Origin: DAIOEK01 sp036746315
GTDB lineage: Bacteria; Chloroflexota; Anaerolineae; Anaerolineales; Anaerolineaceae
Direction of reading: 5' to 3'
Assembly (NCBI GenBank): GCA_036746315.1
Contig: DAIOEK010000007.1
Coordinates: 1 to 64,000, forward strand
DNA length: 64,000 nucleotides
The number at the start of each line of letters is the position of its first letter. Within the stretch, counting starts at the first letter, position 1. The notes under the pieces are model-generated. The model saw only the letters and a program-made list of their open reading frames with translations, made no database searches and was not told where the DNA came from. This document shows, in pieces, positions 1 to 8,447 of the stretch. A program made the translations under genes and the position numbers.

Positions 1-963
1 CCTGCCGGGCAAAACCCGGGTCTGGTGCTTGGCGCCATGCTAGGGCAGGCTGCCCTGGGCGGAAAGAACAAACTGTCGATCATTTGCGACACCGAGGCGG
101 AGCCATTTGCTGACTGGCTGGAGCAGCTCATTGCGGAAAGCAGCGGCAAACTCGGCAGAGGGATTATGCCGATCGTCCGGGAAAAAATACTGCCCGTTGA
201 AAAATATGGCGATGACCGGCTGTTTGTGTACCTCTCGACCCGGGGTGCCAAACAGGGGTTTGTGAACAAACTGCAAAAGCACGGTTTTCCGGTGCTTGTT
301 TACCCCATTCAAGATATGTATCAACTGGGTGGTGAATTCTACCGCTGGGAGATCGCCACGGCGGTTGCCTGCGCCGTGATACGGGTGAATGCCTTCGATC
401 AGCCGGATGTGCAGGATAACAAAAGCCGCACCGTGAACAAGATCGCGGAATTCCGCAAAAACGGCGCACTGCTGGAACCCCAACCCGTGTGGCAGAAGAA
501 CGACCTGGCGGTTTTCGCTTCCGCCAATATCCGCCTGGAAAGCGCCGGCGATCTCGAAAGCATTCTGGCAAAGTTCCTGGCTTCAGCCCAGAAGAACGAT
601 TATGTAGCCATCACCGCGTATCTGCCTTACGAAAAAGCGTATACCGTTGCGCTGGACCATCTGCGGACTGCGATCAGCGGCAAGCTCAAGCTTGCCACAA
701 CGCGGGGCTTTGGACCGCGCTTCCTGCATTCCACCGGACAGATCCACAAGGGCGGGGCGAATAATGGACTCTTTCTGCAAATTACCAGCGACCCGATCAG
801 AGATGTTGCGTTCGATGACATGACCTTCGGCATCCTTGAAAGAGCCCAGGCGTTGGGAGATTTCGAAAGCCTGGTTGCCAGAAACCGTCGCATTTTGCGG
901 CTGCATCTTCCACAAAGCGAGGTTGTGGCCGTTCTGGAACGGCTGACCGCCTCTCTGGTATAA
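1..963 (+). CDS. tal-pgi: Glucose-6-phosphate isomerase domain, C-terminal part of a transaldolase/Pgi fusion (5' truncated)
   Basis: The reading frame is open to the left edge, so only the last 320 residues are seen. They carry the sugar-isomerase end of the bifunctional transaldolase/phosphoglucose isomerase type: GQNPGLVLG near the edge, a long SIS-fold region, and the signature PRFLHSTGQIHKGG close to the C-terminus, which is typical of the fused enzyme rather than of classical Pgi. It would interconvert glucose-6-phosphate and fructose-6-phosphate; the transaldolase half is presumed to lie outside the window and is not proven. A GC-rich hairpin follows the stop codon. The fused form is common in Chloroflexota and cyanobacteria (family knowledge). 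Confidence 0.85.
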   Translation, partial: PAGQNPGLVLGAMLGQAALGGKNKLSIICDTEAEPFADWLEQLIAESSGKLGRGIMPIVREKILPVEKYGDDRLFVYLSTRGAKQGFVNKLQKHGFPVLVYPIQDMYQLGGEFYRWEIATAVACAVIRVNAFDQPDVQDNKSRTVNKIAEFRKNGALLEPQPVWQKNDLAVFASANIRLESAGDLESILAKFLASAQKNDYVAITAYLPYEKAYTVALDHLRTAISGKLKLATTRGFGPRFLHSTGQIHKGGANNGLFLQITSDPIRDVAFDDMTFGILERAQALGDFESLVARNRRILRLHLPQSEVVAVLERLTASLV

Positions 964-975
964 ACAAAAAGTTCG

Positions 976-1015
976 AAACCCAGCCTGCTGAGAACTCCGG
1001 CAGGCTGGGTTCTTC
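976..1015 (+). terminator. Rho-independent terminator after tal-pgi
   Basis: An 11-bp stem, aacccagcctg (977-987) with caggctgggtt (1001-1011), and a 13-nt loop lie 14 nt after the stop codon, followed by a short T-rich tail. The -10 box of the next gene begins only 8 nt later, so the terminator insulates the two units. Confidence 0.7.
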
Positions 1016-1018
1016 ATG

Positions 1019-1024
1019 TATAAT
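1019..1024 (+). promoter_or_regulatory. TATAAT -10 box, probable leaderless promoter
   Basis: A perfect TATAAT ends 7 nt before the ATG at 1032 and no Shine-Dalgarno sequence precedes that ATG. A transcript from this box would begin at or next to the start codon. No good -35 box is visible because the terminator stem occupies that place. Confidence 0.5.
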
Positions 1025-1031
1025 CTCATCA

Positions 1032-2510
1032 ATGAAGACTCAAGTCATTCACATCGAAAACTTCGATAACCTCCCCTCGCTGCTGGACAAGATCAAACAG
1101 GCTGAAGCATTCCGCCTGCTGCTGGTGGATAACCCCCATCTGTTTTTTTTGTGTCGGGAAGCAAACATTGTGATATTACTGCGCAGCTGCCACGGACAGG
1201 GAATTCAATTGGGTTTTGTTTCGAAGCGGACGGAACTCTCTGCCATCTGTGCGGATTACGGGATATCGGTTTTCGAGGATCTGACTTCGGCTCAATACGA
1301 AGATTGGCGGGAGAATCAACTGCCAACGCTGACAAGGCGCGAGCCGCGGAATATTCAAAAACCTGCCGGATCGAAACAGAACAGCCAGGGATTGGGTGGT
1401 GCCCTGCTGCGCTGGACGGTATTCATTGCGGCCTTGCTGGCTGTATTGTTCCTGGCGGCGGCATTGCTGCCATCCGCCGCCATTATCATCCAAAAAGCGG
1501 CGCTGCCCGAGACGGTCAGTTATCCGCTGAAGTTCAACTCCGACGCCGCATCTGTGAGCGTCACCTCAGGCATACCGACGGTCGCGCTCGACCGGAGCGT
1601 GGACGTGGTGCTCTCGCAGGTGGTGACTGAAACCACACTGGTGCCCAGGGGGTATGCGGAAGGCGAAGTGGTGTTTACCAACCTATCCGATACAACCGGC
1701 GTGATCCCGGCGGGGACGATCGTATCGACGACGGATACCCCGCCTCTCTCGTTCAAAACGAACGACGAGATTACATTGGAAGGCAGACAAGGCGCACAGA
1801 TGGCAGCAACAGTCACCGCCGTTGGACCGGGAGAAGCGTGGAACGTCGCGGCTGGTTCGATCCGGGTGGTGCAGGCATTGCTGCCTTTTCAGGTTCAGGT
1901 GGAAAATTCGGCGGCACTCAGCGGTGGAAGCAGTGACATGAGCGGCATTGCCAGTCCGGCTGACCGGAATGCCCTGCATGCGAATGCGATCCGCACCGTG
2001 CAGGAAGAAATCGTCCAGCAGATCGAAAACGAAATGGATGATACTTACATCCTCCTGCCGCAAACGTACCAACTGGCGGAGATCGTACAGGAATCATATT
2101 ACCCCGAGGTTGGCGAACCGGGCGATACGCTTACCATCCAGATGACGGCTACCGGTACCGTACAGGCTTTAAGGTTTGCCGATGTGCTTTCCTATTTCGA
2201 ACAAATTGCACAGTTGGACTTGCAAGGCGGCAGTTCCATGACGCCGGTGGTTCACAGCATCAAAGTGGAATGTGATACGACCGGTGGGATAGCGGATGAC
2301 AACTGCATGGTCACCGGCGAGCGATTGATCTCCAGAAAAATCGACCCATCGATTGTCCGCCAATTGGTAATTGGGAAAACTCCCCAGGCGGCGGTTGATG
2401 CCGTGCGACGGTACTATCCGGATGTGTTGGATGTGCAACTGAGCACAAAACCTGCCGGGTGGTTCATCCTGCCGCTGGCGCCGTTTCGCATTAGCGTGGA
2501 GGCAAACTAG
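1032..2510 (+). CDS. Membrane-anchored baseplate-J-like protein of unknown function
   Basis: The 492-residue protein has a soluble N-terminal segment (1-100), a basic linker, one strong membrane helix (about 125-150) and a large exported C-terminal part. Residues about 205-290 read like the beta-rich domain of Baseplate J/gp47-type proteins (VPRGYAEGEVVFTNLS, then IPAGTIVST). Related proteins occur next to ruvX in Chloroflexota and cyanobacteria; there are no phage structural genes around it, so a cell-envelope role is more likely than a contractile injection role. The stop codon lies 1 nt before ruvX, implying one transcript with ruvX, mltG and the glucokinase. Its function is not known. Confidence 0.65.
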   Translation: MKTQVIHIENFDNLPSLLDKIKQAEAFRLLLVDNPHLFFLCREANIVILLRSCHGQGIQLGFVSKRTELSAICADYGISVFEDLTSAQYEDWRENQLPTLTRREPRNIQKPAGSKQNSQGLGGALLRWTVFIAALLAVLFLAAALLPSAAIIIQKAALPETVSYPLKFNSDAASVSVTSGIPTVALDRSVDVVLSQVVTETTLVPRGYAEGEVVFTNLSDTTGVIPAGTIVSTTDTPPLSFKTNDEITLEGRQGAQMAATVTAVGPGEAWNVAAGSIRVVQALLPFQVQVENSAALSGGSSDMSGIASPADRNALHANAIRTVQEEIVQQIENEMDDTYILLPQTYQLAEIVQESYYPEVGEPGDTLTIQMTATGTVQALRFADVLSYFEQIAQLDLQGGSSMTPVVHSIKVECDTTGGIADDNCMVTGERLISRKIDPSIVRQLVIGKTPQAAVDAVRRYYPDVLDVQLSTKPAGWFILPLAPFRISVEAN

Positions 2511-2511
2511 C

Positions 2512-2931
2512 ATGCGCATTCTGGCAGTGGACCCGGGCGAGAAACGGATCGGGCTGGCGATCAGTGATGAGTTGGAAATCAGCGTCAACCCCATGGGTGT
2601 GATCCAGCACGAGTCCAGAAAGCAGAGCGCCGAAGCGATCCACATAGCGGCACAGGAAAGATCAGCCGGGATGATCCTGATCGGCTGCGCCCTGGATGAA
2701 CACGGGCAGCCTTCCGCTTCGGGCAGAAAAGCCATGCGACTAGCAGAAGAAATCAAATTGCTAACCGATCTGCCGGTGGAACTGACCGATGAGTATCAAA
2801 CAACCAACGAAGCTGTTGCGCTGGGTTTGACGCTGGGACTTCCAAAACACAAACGCCGGGGGCATCAAGATGCAACGGCTGCCGTGATTCTCCTTCAACA
2901 TTTTCTGGAAATGCGAAGACAGGAGCCGTGA
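2512..2931 (+). CDS. ruvX: Putative pre-16S rRNA nuclease / Holliday junction resolvase-like YqgF
   Basis: This 139-residue protein has the RNase H-like fold motifs of the family: MRILAVDPGEKRIGLAIS at the N-terminus with the first catalytic Asp (D7), LTDEYQTTNEA in the middle and RGHQDATAAVILL with the last catalytic Asp. Length fits the family (about 135-150). YqgF matures the 5' end of 16S rRNA; the older resolvase assignment is less secure. The ATG lies 2 nt after the preceding stop, and the 3' end overlaps mltG by 4 nt (ATGA), so translation is probably coupled. Confidence 0.88.
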   Translation: MRILAVDPGEKRIGLAISDELEISVNPMGVIQHESRKQSAEAIHIAAQERSAGMILIGCALDEHGQPSASGRKAMRLAEEIKLLTDLPVELTDEYQTTNEAVALGLTLGLPKHKRRGHQDATAAVILLQHFLEMRRQEP

Positions 2932-4076
2932 TGACAACACGCCGTCGAGCACGTAGAAGAACCAGCCTGTTATCCATCATCCTGATCGTCACAGCCTGCT
3001 GTGTAATTGGGGTGATCAGTCTGGGGGTATATTTCCCCGCTGCCGCTGAAAAAAAATTCGGACCGTCCGCCACGGAACTTTCATTTACACAGAAATATCA
3101 CCTTTCCTACATTCTGCTTTCCCTGGGTGACGATCTGCTTTTGCCGGTGAACAGCGGGCAGGCGGAGACGTTGTTTACCATCGAACCTGGGGAGAGCGTC
3201 GGGTCGATTGCGGAAAAGCTGTATGCGATCCCGCTCATCCCCAAGCCGGAAATTTTCACCTCATACCTGATTTACAAGGGGTACGACCGCTGCCTGCGCA
3301 GCGGGGAGTACTATCTGAGCGGTGGAATGACCTCGGCGGAGATTGCGCAAAAACTGTGCACTTCGGCAGGCGACCGATCCGCATTCAATGTGCTGGCTGG
3401 CTGGCGGATGGAGGAGATCGCCCAATCGCTGGAAAGCTACGGTTTTTCCTTCAAGGCGAGTGAATTCTTGTACCTCGCGCGGAATCCCAAACAAGTAGCG
3501 AATTTGCCCAAGAAATACCGGGAGATGCCCTCCTTGGAGGGGTTTCTGGCTCCCGGGGAATACAAACTCGACCGGGATATCACGGCAGGCGAGTTCATCC
3601 TTACCATGGTGGATAGATTCGATCAAAACCTGACCAACAAGCTGGAAAAAGGATTCACAAAGAACGGTCTTTCCCTCCAACAGGCAGTGACGCTGGCATC
3701 CATCGTGGAGAAGGAGGCGGTCAATGACAGTGAAAAAGCAAAGATCGCTGGGGTATTCTATAACCGGCTGGCGGTGGGTATGAACCTGGAGACCGACCCT
3801 ACGGTGCAATACGCCCTGGGCTATTCGGAGAAGACAAAAAGCTGGTGGAAAGTTCCGCTATCCGCAAACGACCTGACAGTTGATTCACCTTACAATACCT
3901 ATCAGATCAACGGGCTGCCGCCAAGCCCGATTTGCAGCCCCGGTATTGAGTCCCTGCGCGCGGTTGCCAATCCGGAACAACATGGATATTATTACTTCAG
4001 AGCGGCATGTGATGGATCGGGAAATCATCTTTTCGCAGCCACACTGGATGAACACATTGGCAATGCCTGCCCGTGA
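2928..4076 (+). CDS. mltG: Endolytic murein transglycosylase MltG
   Basis: The 382-residue protein has a basic N-terminus, one membrane helix (about residues 15-36), a LysM-like region (FTIEPGESVGSIAEKLY) and the YceG catalytic domain. The catalytic Glu lies in LASIVEKEAVND, followed by the family motifs FYNRLAVGMNLETDPTVQYA and DSPYNTYQINGLPPSPI. It cleaves nascent glycan strands at the outer face of the membrane and sets glycan length. It overlaps ruvX by 4 nt and its stop overlaps upstream codons of the next open frame. The C-terminus is complete. Confidence 0.92.
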   Translation: MMTTRRRARRRTSLLSIILIVTACCVIGVISLGVYFPAAAEKKFGPSATELSFTQKYHLSYILLSLGDDLLLPVNSGQAETLFTIEPGESVGSIAEKLYAIPLIPKPEIFTSYLIYKGYDRCLRSGEYYLSGGMTSAEIAQKLCTSAGDRSAFNVLAGWRMEEIAQSLESYGFSFKASEFLYLARNPKQVANLPKKYREMPSLEGFLAPGEYKLDRDITAGEFILTMVDRFDQNLTNKLEKGFTKNGLSLQQAVTLASIVEKEAVNDSEKAKIAGVFYNRLAVGMNLETDPTVQYALGYSEKTKSWWKVPLSANDLTVDSPYNTYQINGLPPSPICSPGIESLRAVANPEQHGYYYFRAACDGSGNHLFAATLDEHIGNACP

Positions 4077-4096
4077 GGTGCAGGCTGGAGGACAGG

Positions 4097-4840
4097 ATGG
4101 AAGTATTCGGCGTAGATATCGGCGGGTCGGGGGTCAAGGGGGCAATTGTCAATTGCGAAACCGGCGAACTGGTTTCGGAGCGCTTTCGGATCCCCACGCC
4201 CATTCCGGCAAAACCGGAACCGATTGCAGAAACGGTGGCGCAACTGGTCGAACACTTCCACTGGTCTGGAAAGGTCGGCTGTGGATTTCCGGGTGTGGTA
4301 CGGCATAGCATTGTGTACACTGCCGCCAATCTGCATAACAAAAGCTGGATCGGTCAGGATATCGACGCCCTGTTCAGCAAATCCACCGGCTTGCCGGTGA
4401 AGGTGGTCAACGACGCCGATGCTGCCGGCGTGGCGGAGATGCGCCTGGGGGCGGGTAGAGGGAAAGAGGCAGGAGTGGTTTTAATGATGACGCTGGGCAC
4501 GGGCATAGGCACGGCCATCTTCGTGGAGGGTAATCTGCTGCCCAACGTGGAATTTGGTCATCTTGAAATGGATGGCAAAGATGCGGAGAAACGCACCTCT
4601 GCGGCTGCCAGAGAGGGCAAAAATCTCTCCTGGCAGGAGTGGGGTTCCCGGCTGAACCGCTATTTGCAGTACGTTGAAAGCCTGATCTACCCCGACCTGA
4701 TTATTGTCGGCGGCGGGGTCAGCAGCAAGTTCGACCAATACCGCAAATATATTGAGATCAAAGCTGAAATCATTCCGGCGAAGTTCTTGAACAACGCCGG
4801 CATCATCGGGGCGGCGATCATCGCCGCTGAAACGCTCTAA
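4097..4840 (+). CDS. ppgK: Polyphosphate glucokinase, ROK family
   Basis: The 247-residue protein starts MEVFGVDIGGSGVKGAIV, the phosphate-binding motif of ROK kinases, and contains the family stretches GCGFPGVVR, NDADAAGVAEMRLGAG and TLGTGIGTAIF. The short length and lack of the ROK zinc cysteines fit the strictly polyphosphate/ATP-dependent glucokinases rather than NagC-type repressors. The start at 4097 is chosen because GGAGGA lies 4 nt upstream; a GTG at 4073 is in frame but has no better signal. It would make glucose-6-phosphate, matching the isomerase and glycogen genes nearby. Substrate use (polyP versus ATP) is inferred. Confidence 0.85.
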   Translation: MEVFGVDIGGSGVKGAIVNCETGELVSERFRIPTPIPAKPEPIAETVAQLVEHFHWSGKVGCGFPGVVRHSIVYTAANLHNKSWIGQDIDALFSKSTGLPVKVVNDADAAGVAEMRLGAGRGKEAGVVLMMTLGTGIGTAIFVEGNLLPNVEFGHLEMDGKDAEKRTSAAAREGKNLSWQEWGSRLNRYLQYVESLIYPDLIIVGGGVSSKFDQYRKYIEIKAEIIPAKFLNNAGIIGAAIIAAETL

Positions 4841-4845
4841 AATAC

Positions 4846-4879
4846 AAACGGCTGCGAAACAATTCGCAGCCGTTTTTTT
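4846..4879. terminator. Strong terminator between convergent ppgK and ferredoxin genes
   Basis: A perfect 13-bp stem (4846-4858 with 4863-4875) and a 4-nt loop are followed on the plus strand by a run of seven T. It ends the leftmost plus-strand operon. On the minus strand the downstream tract is weaker, so action on the ferredoxin transcript is only possible. Confidence 0.85.
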
Positions 4880-4897
4880 ATTTACTCGGGTGTTCTT

Positions 4898-5296
4898 TTA
4901 CTTGCCGGAATTGTAGCCGGGACCGGATTTGAAGAAATCTGCGTTTGTTTCGATGGCGGGGGTCAGGTCCACTACCTCGCCAGCAGCCAGAGTGCGGGTG
5001 GCGACCAGGTGGACTGCATCGCCATGATGATCGGTGCCATCGTATACCTCAGTACCGGTGGGTTCAGAAACCTTCTCACCGCCTTTGGCTTTGTAGGCTG
5101 AAGGAACCTCATCCTCAGGGAAGATGGCTGCAAACGGGCATTCCGGTACACAGGCACCGCAATCGATGCAGGTATCAGGGTCAATGTAGTACCAGGGATG
5201 TTGACTCTCAGGTTTTCCGGGGACGATGCATTCCACAGGACAGACGGTTGCACATCCGCCATCACGAAGACATAAACTGGTAATTACGTGCGTCAT
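4898..5296 (-). CDS. Two-cluster ferredoxin with a C-terminal extension
   Basis: This 132-residue protein has a complete 4Fe-4S motif, CIDCGACVPECP (Cys 42, 45, 48, 52), and a first cluster motif C9-x5-C15-x3-C19-P with C23. That first spacing resembles a seven-iron ferredoxin (C-x7-C-x3-CP) shortened by two residues. After the fold (about residue 65) there is a roughly 65-residue extension with two histidines (DHHGD) that is not part of the electron-transfer core. It is an electron carrier in the cytoplasm; the partner enzyme is not shown by the neighbours, although a superoxide dismutase lies immediately upstream on the same strand. Confidence 0.85.
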   Translation of the reverse strand: MTHVITSLCLRDGGCATVCPVECIVPGKPESQHPWYYIDPDTCIDCGACVPECPFAAIFPEDEVPSAYKAKGGEKVSEPTGTEVYDGTDHHGDAVHLVATRTLAAGEVVDLTPAIETNADFFKSGPGYNSGK

Positions 5297-5314
5297 AAGG
5301 CTCCTCCAATAAGG

Positions 5315-5920
5315 TTATGATTCCAAACGTTTCCCGACAACCTTCCAGTTGACGAGGTTCCACCAATTTGCGAGATATTCGGCACGCCGGTTCTGGTATT
5401 TCAGGTAGTAGGCGTGCTCCCAAACATCCACCACGAGCAGGGGGTTCAGCCCGTCCGACAGCGGGCAGTCCTGGTTGAGGGTGGAAAGGATGACCAGTTT
5501 GCCATCCGGTTTTTTGCATAACCAGGCGTAACCGCTTCCCAGACGTCCCAGCCCGGTTTTTTCCATTTCAGCTTTGAAAGCTTCCAGGCTGCCGAATGCA
5601 GCGGTGATCTCCTGAAGCAGTTTGCCTTCCGGGTTCCCTTCGGCTGCCGGCTGCATATTCTCCCAATAGAGGTTGTGGTTGTAATAACCTCCGCCATTGT
5701 TCTTGACGACGGTGCGTATCTCCTCAGGGACTTGGGAAAGGTCCGACAGCAGCTCTTCAATCGATTTTGATGCAAGTTTGGGGTGATTTTCGAGCGCTTT
5801 GTTGCAATTCGCCAAGTATGTAGCGTGGTGCTTGGTATAATGAATCTCTACAGTCCGGGCATCAATATATGGTTCAAGTGCTTCATACCCGTAAGGTAAT
5901 GGGGGCAACTCAAATGCCAT
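5315..5920 (-). CDS. sodA: Superoxide dismutase, Fe/Mn family
   Basis: The 201-residue protein begins MAFELPPLPYGYEALEP. Metal ligands are H27 (EIHYTKHHATY), H82 (GGGYYNHNLYW) and the Asp and His of VDVWEHAYYLKYQN near the C-terminus, all intact. The GGG before the second ligand is more frequent in Mn or cambialistic enzymes, but the metal cannot be fixed from this. The start at 5920 has AGGAGG closely upstream; a longer open frame exists but has no coding character. It detoxifies superoxide. The ferredoxin gene follows on the same strand after a short gap, so the two may be co-transcribed. Confidence 0.93.
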   Translation of the reverse strand: MAFELPPLPYGYEALEPYIDARTVEIHYTKHHATYLANCNKALENHPKLASKSIEELLSDLSQVPEEIRTVVKNNGGGYYNHNLYWENMQPAAEGNPEGKLLQEITAAFGSLEAFKAEMEKTGLGRLGSGYAWLCKKPDGKLVILSTLNQDCPLSDGLNPLLVVDVWEHAYYLKYQNRRAEYLANWWNLVNWKVVGKRLES

Positions 5921-6018
5921 GGATCCTCCTTTGGATATTGATGAAATTGGAATTACAACTGATTTGATTTTAGCTGTGGCGTAAATGCTTGTCAAGCTGG
6001 GTACTTCGGAGCAGGTGG

Positions 6019-6960
6019 ATGGGTAAGCGTACAAGTTCTTACTGGGTTCTACTTTTGGGCGTTTTGTGTGCATCTTCGGGTGCCATCTTTGCCCGGCTGG
6101 CGCAGGGCGAGGGAACCGCATCGGTTACTGTGGCTGCCTACCGTTTGTCGTTCTCGGTTATCATCCTGGCTCCCATCCTGTTCATCCGTTACCGGGGATA
6201 CTTCTCACAAATCTCCACCGCCGACCTGGGTAAATGCCTGGCAGGCGGGTTGTTCCTGGCGATCCATTTTGGCACGTGGATCAGTTCCCTGGAGTACACA
6301 TCCATTGCCAGTTCGGTGGTGATCGTGACCACCTCGCCCATCTGGGTGGCTTTATATACCATCCTCTTTCAAAAAAACCGGCCGGGCAGAATGCTCTACC
6401 TGGGGTTGCTGATCGCCCTGCTGGGTGGTGCGGTGGTCGGTTTGAGCGAGGGATGCCGCCTGGAAGGCGGTATCCCCGTCTGCGGCGGGAATACGCAAGT
6501 GAGGAATGCCATGCTGGGTAACATCCTGGCTCTGATTGGCGCCTGGATGGCGGCGGCATATTTGTTGATCGGAAAAGATGTGCGACAGCGGGTTGATCTT
6601 CCGCCGTATATCTTTTTGGTTTACGGGTGTGCAGCGCTCTTGCTGGTGCTATTCCAGTTGGTCACCGGCGGTGGAATGCACATCCCCAGTCTTGCGGCAT
6701 TTATGTGGCTGGTTTGCCTGGCGATTTTTCCGCAGCTGTTGGGGCATACCAGTCTGAACTGGGCGCTCAAGAAATTGTCTGCTACCTATGTTTCCATTGC
6801 CCTGCTGGGGGAACCCATCGGCTCGACCTTGCTGGGCTACCTGCTGTTTCAAGAGGTCCCTTCATGGATCAAAATGCTTGGTGCGGTTTTGATCCTGACC
6901 GGGATACTGTTGGTCAGTCTTGAAGAAAAAGAAAAACTGCCTCAAGAGGCAGTTTCCTGA
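6019..6960 (+). CDS. EamA/DMT-superfamily membrane transporter
   Basis: The 313-residue protein is hydrophobic throughout, with about ten membrane helices arranged as two EamA repeats. Family-like stretches are ASSGAIFARLAQGEG near the N-terminus, the end-of-first-repeat GLLIALLGGAVVGLS, and ALLGEPIGSTLLGYLLFQE in the second repeat. It would export or import a small metabolite; the substrate cannot be read from sequence. The start at 6019 follows GGAGCAGG; an in-frame TTG at 5989 lacks support. Its last codons overlap the last codons of the convergent malQ by 19 nt, and a terminator hairpin lies inside that overlap. Confidence 0.85.
   Translation: MGKRTSSYWVLLLGVLCASSGAIFARLAQGEGTASVTVAAYRLSFSVIILAPILFIRYRGYFSQISTADLGKCLAGGLFLAIHFGTWISSLEYTSIASSVVIVTTSPIWVALYTILFQKNRPGRMLYLGLLIALLGGAVVGLSEGCRLEGGIPVCGGNTQVRNAMLGNILALIGAWMAAAYLLIGKDVRQRVDLPPYIFLVYGCAALLLVLFQLVTGGGMHIPSLAAFMWLVCLAIFPQLLGHTSLNWALKKLSATYVSIALLGEPIGSTLLGYLLFQEVPSWIKMLGAVLILTGILLVSLEEKEKLPQEAVS
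6931..6956. terminator. Terminator hairpin inside the convergent overlap of the transporter and malQ
   Basis: The stem aaactgcctc (6934-6943) with gaggcagttt (6946-6955) overlaps the stop codons of both genes. The A-rich stretch before it (6923-6936) becomes a T tract on the minus strand, so it mainly terminates the glycogen operon. Confidence 0.7.
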
Positions 6961-8447
6961 CTGTTTCTTCCATAAGTGGCGTTCAATTCACGAATGTAAT
7001 CGAGCAGTTCAAGGGTGATCTGATCCTGGCGCACCCGCCAGTTCCAATTTCCGGCAGGTTTGCCCGGATAGTTCATCCTGGCTTCGCTGCCCAATTGCAG
7101 GAAATCCTGTAGTGGAGCCAGGGCCAGTCTGGCAGTGGATGCCCACACCGCGCGGATCATATCCCAGGCGATGTTCTCGCCGTCGCTGGCAAGGTAACGC
7201 AGGCAGGCGGATGTTTCAGCCTGTGGACGGCTTTCATACCAGCCACGGGTGGTGTCGTTATCATGGGTGCCGGTATAAGCTACACAGTTCACCGGATAGT
7301 TATGAGGCAGGAAGGGGTCGCTGGCATCTGTCTCGAAGGCGAATTGCAGTATCTTCATCCCCGGCAGGTTGAAATGGTCGCGCAACTCCACCACGTCGGG
7401 GGTGATACGTCCGAGGTCTTCGGCTATGATGGGCAGATCGCCCAACTTGCTGCGGATGGCATTGAAAAGATCTTCGCCGGGTCCCTTGACCCATTTTCCG
7501 ATTTCGGCAGTCGTTTGACCGGCGGGGACTTCCCAATATCCAGCAAAGCCCCTGAAATGATCCATCCTGATCAAATCAACCATCTGAAGTGTATTTTCAA
7601 TGCGGCTCAGCCACCACCGGTAGCCATCTTTTGCATGCACCTTCCAGCGGTAGTGCGGATTGCCCCACAACTGACCGGTGGGAGAGAAGTAATCCGGCGG
7701 CACCCCGGCAACGACCGTAGGTTTGCCGGTTTCATCCAGAAAGAACAAGCCCGGGTTGGCCCATACATCGGCGGAATCGTGGGAAACGAAAATGGGGATA
7801 TCTCCGATGATTTGAATATTGTTCTGGTGGGCAAATTCGCGTAATTGCTGCCATTGCTGGGTAAAACAATACTGGAAGAAACGCTGCTTTTCGATTTCAG
7901 ATGCATGCTTCTCGATAAAACTTTCGATGACATCCGTTTGCCGATTGCGCAGCGGTTCCGGCCAATCTGTCCAGGCGACCCCGTTTTGGCTTTCCTTGAT
8001 GGTCATGAACAGGGCGTAATCTTCCAGCCAGTAGCGGTTCTTTTCTACAAAGCCGGCATAGTCAGCCTGTTTATGGTGTTTGATATGGAGAAAGCGTTGA
8101 TAAGCGCGGTTGAGGATCTTCAATTTCCACTGGATGGCGCTGCCGAAATCGATATGTTCCACCGGGAATTCGGGGCGGTCATTAAAATCTTCCGCTTCCA
8201 GCCAGCCCTTCTCCAGCAACAAAGCCGGGCTGATCTGATAGGGATTGCCAGCAAAGGCGGAGAACGCCTGATAAGGCGAATCCCCATATCCGGTCGGACT
8301 CAGCGGTAAAACCTGCCACAAGCCAATTCCAGCCGTTTTTAGGGCTTCCAGCCAGGCGAAGGCAGCCGGACCCAGATCTCCGATGCCATCCGGACCTGGC
8401 AGGCTGGTGGGGTGTAGGATAATGCCCGATTTACGAATTTCCGTCAT
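6942..8447 (-). CDS. malQ: 4-alpha-glucanotransferase (amylomaltase)
   Basis: The 501-residue GH77 enzyme shows SGIILHPTSLPGPDGIGDLG at the start, the acceptor region GDIPIFVSHDSADVWANPGL, the nucleophile segment LIRMDHFRGF, the acid/base segment IIAEDLGRIT and the stabiliser GTHDNDTTRGWY. It transfers alpha-1,4-glucan segments, disproportionating maltodextrins from glycogen. The start at 8447 overlaps the end of glgC by 17 nt and follows an AGGGG sequence within glgC; a start at 8477 would lengthen the overlap. It is the last gene of the glgA-glgC-malQ unit. Confidence 0.93.
   Translation of the reverse strand: MTEIRKSGIILHPTSLPGPDGIGDLGPAAFAWLEALKTAGIGLWQVLPLSPTGYGDSPYQAFSAFAGNPYQISPALLLEKGWLEAEDFNDRPEFPVEHIDFGSAIQWKLKILNRAYQRFLHIKHHKQADYAGFVEKNRYWLEDYALFMTIKESQNGVAWTDWPEPLRNRQTDVIESFIEKHASEIEKQRFFQYCFTQQWQQLREFAHQNNIQIIGDIPIFVSHDSADVWANPGLFFLDETGKPTVVAGVPPDYFSPTGQLWGNPHYRWKVHAKDGYRWWLSRIENTLQMVDLIRMDHFRGFAGYWEVPAGQTTAEIGKWVKGPGEDLFNAIRSKLGDLPIIAEDLGRITPDVVELRDHFNLPGMKILQFAFETDASDPFLPHNYPVNCVAYTGTHDNDTTRGWYESRPQAETSACLRYLASDGENIAWDMIRAVWASTARLALAPLQDFLQLGSEARMNYPGKPAGNWNWRVRQDQITLELLDYIRELNATYGRNSQETAS

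Noticed and set aside
1032..2510. Phage tail cluster because of a baseplate-J-like domain
   Set aside because: No sheath, tube, spike or other baseplate genes near; the protein has a membrane anchor and a housekeeping neighbourhood.
5921..6121. Longer superoxide dismutase start
   Set aside because: The extension overlaps the transporter start region, lacks homology to the family, and a strong ribosome site precedes 5920.
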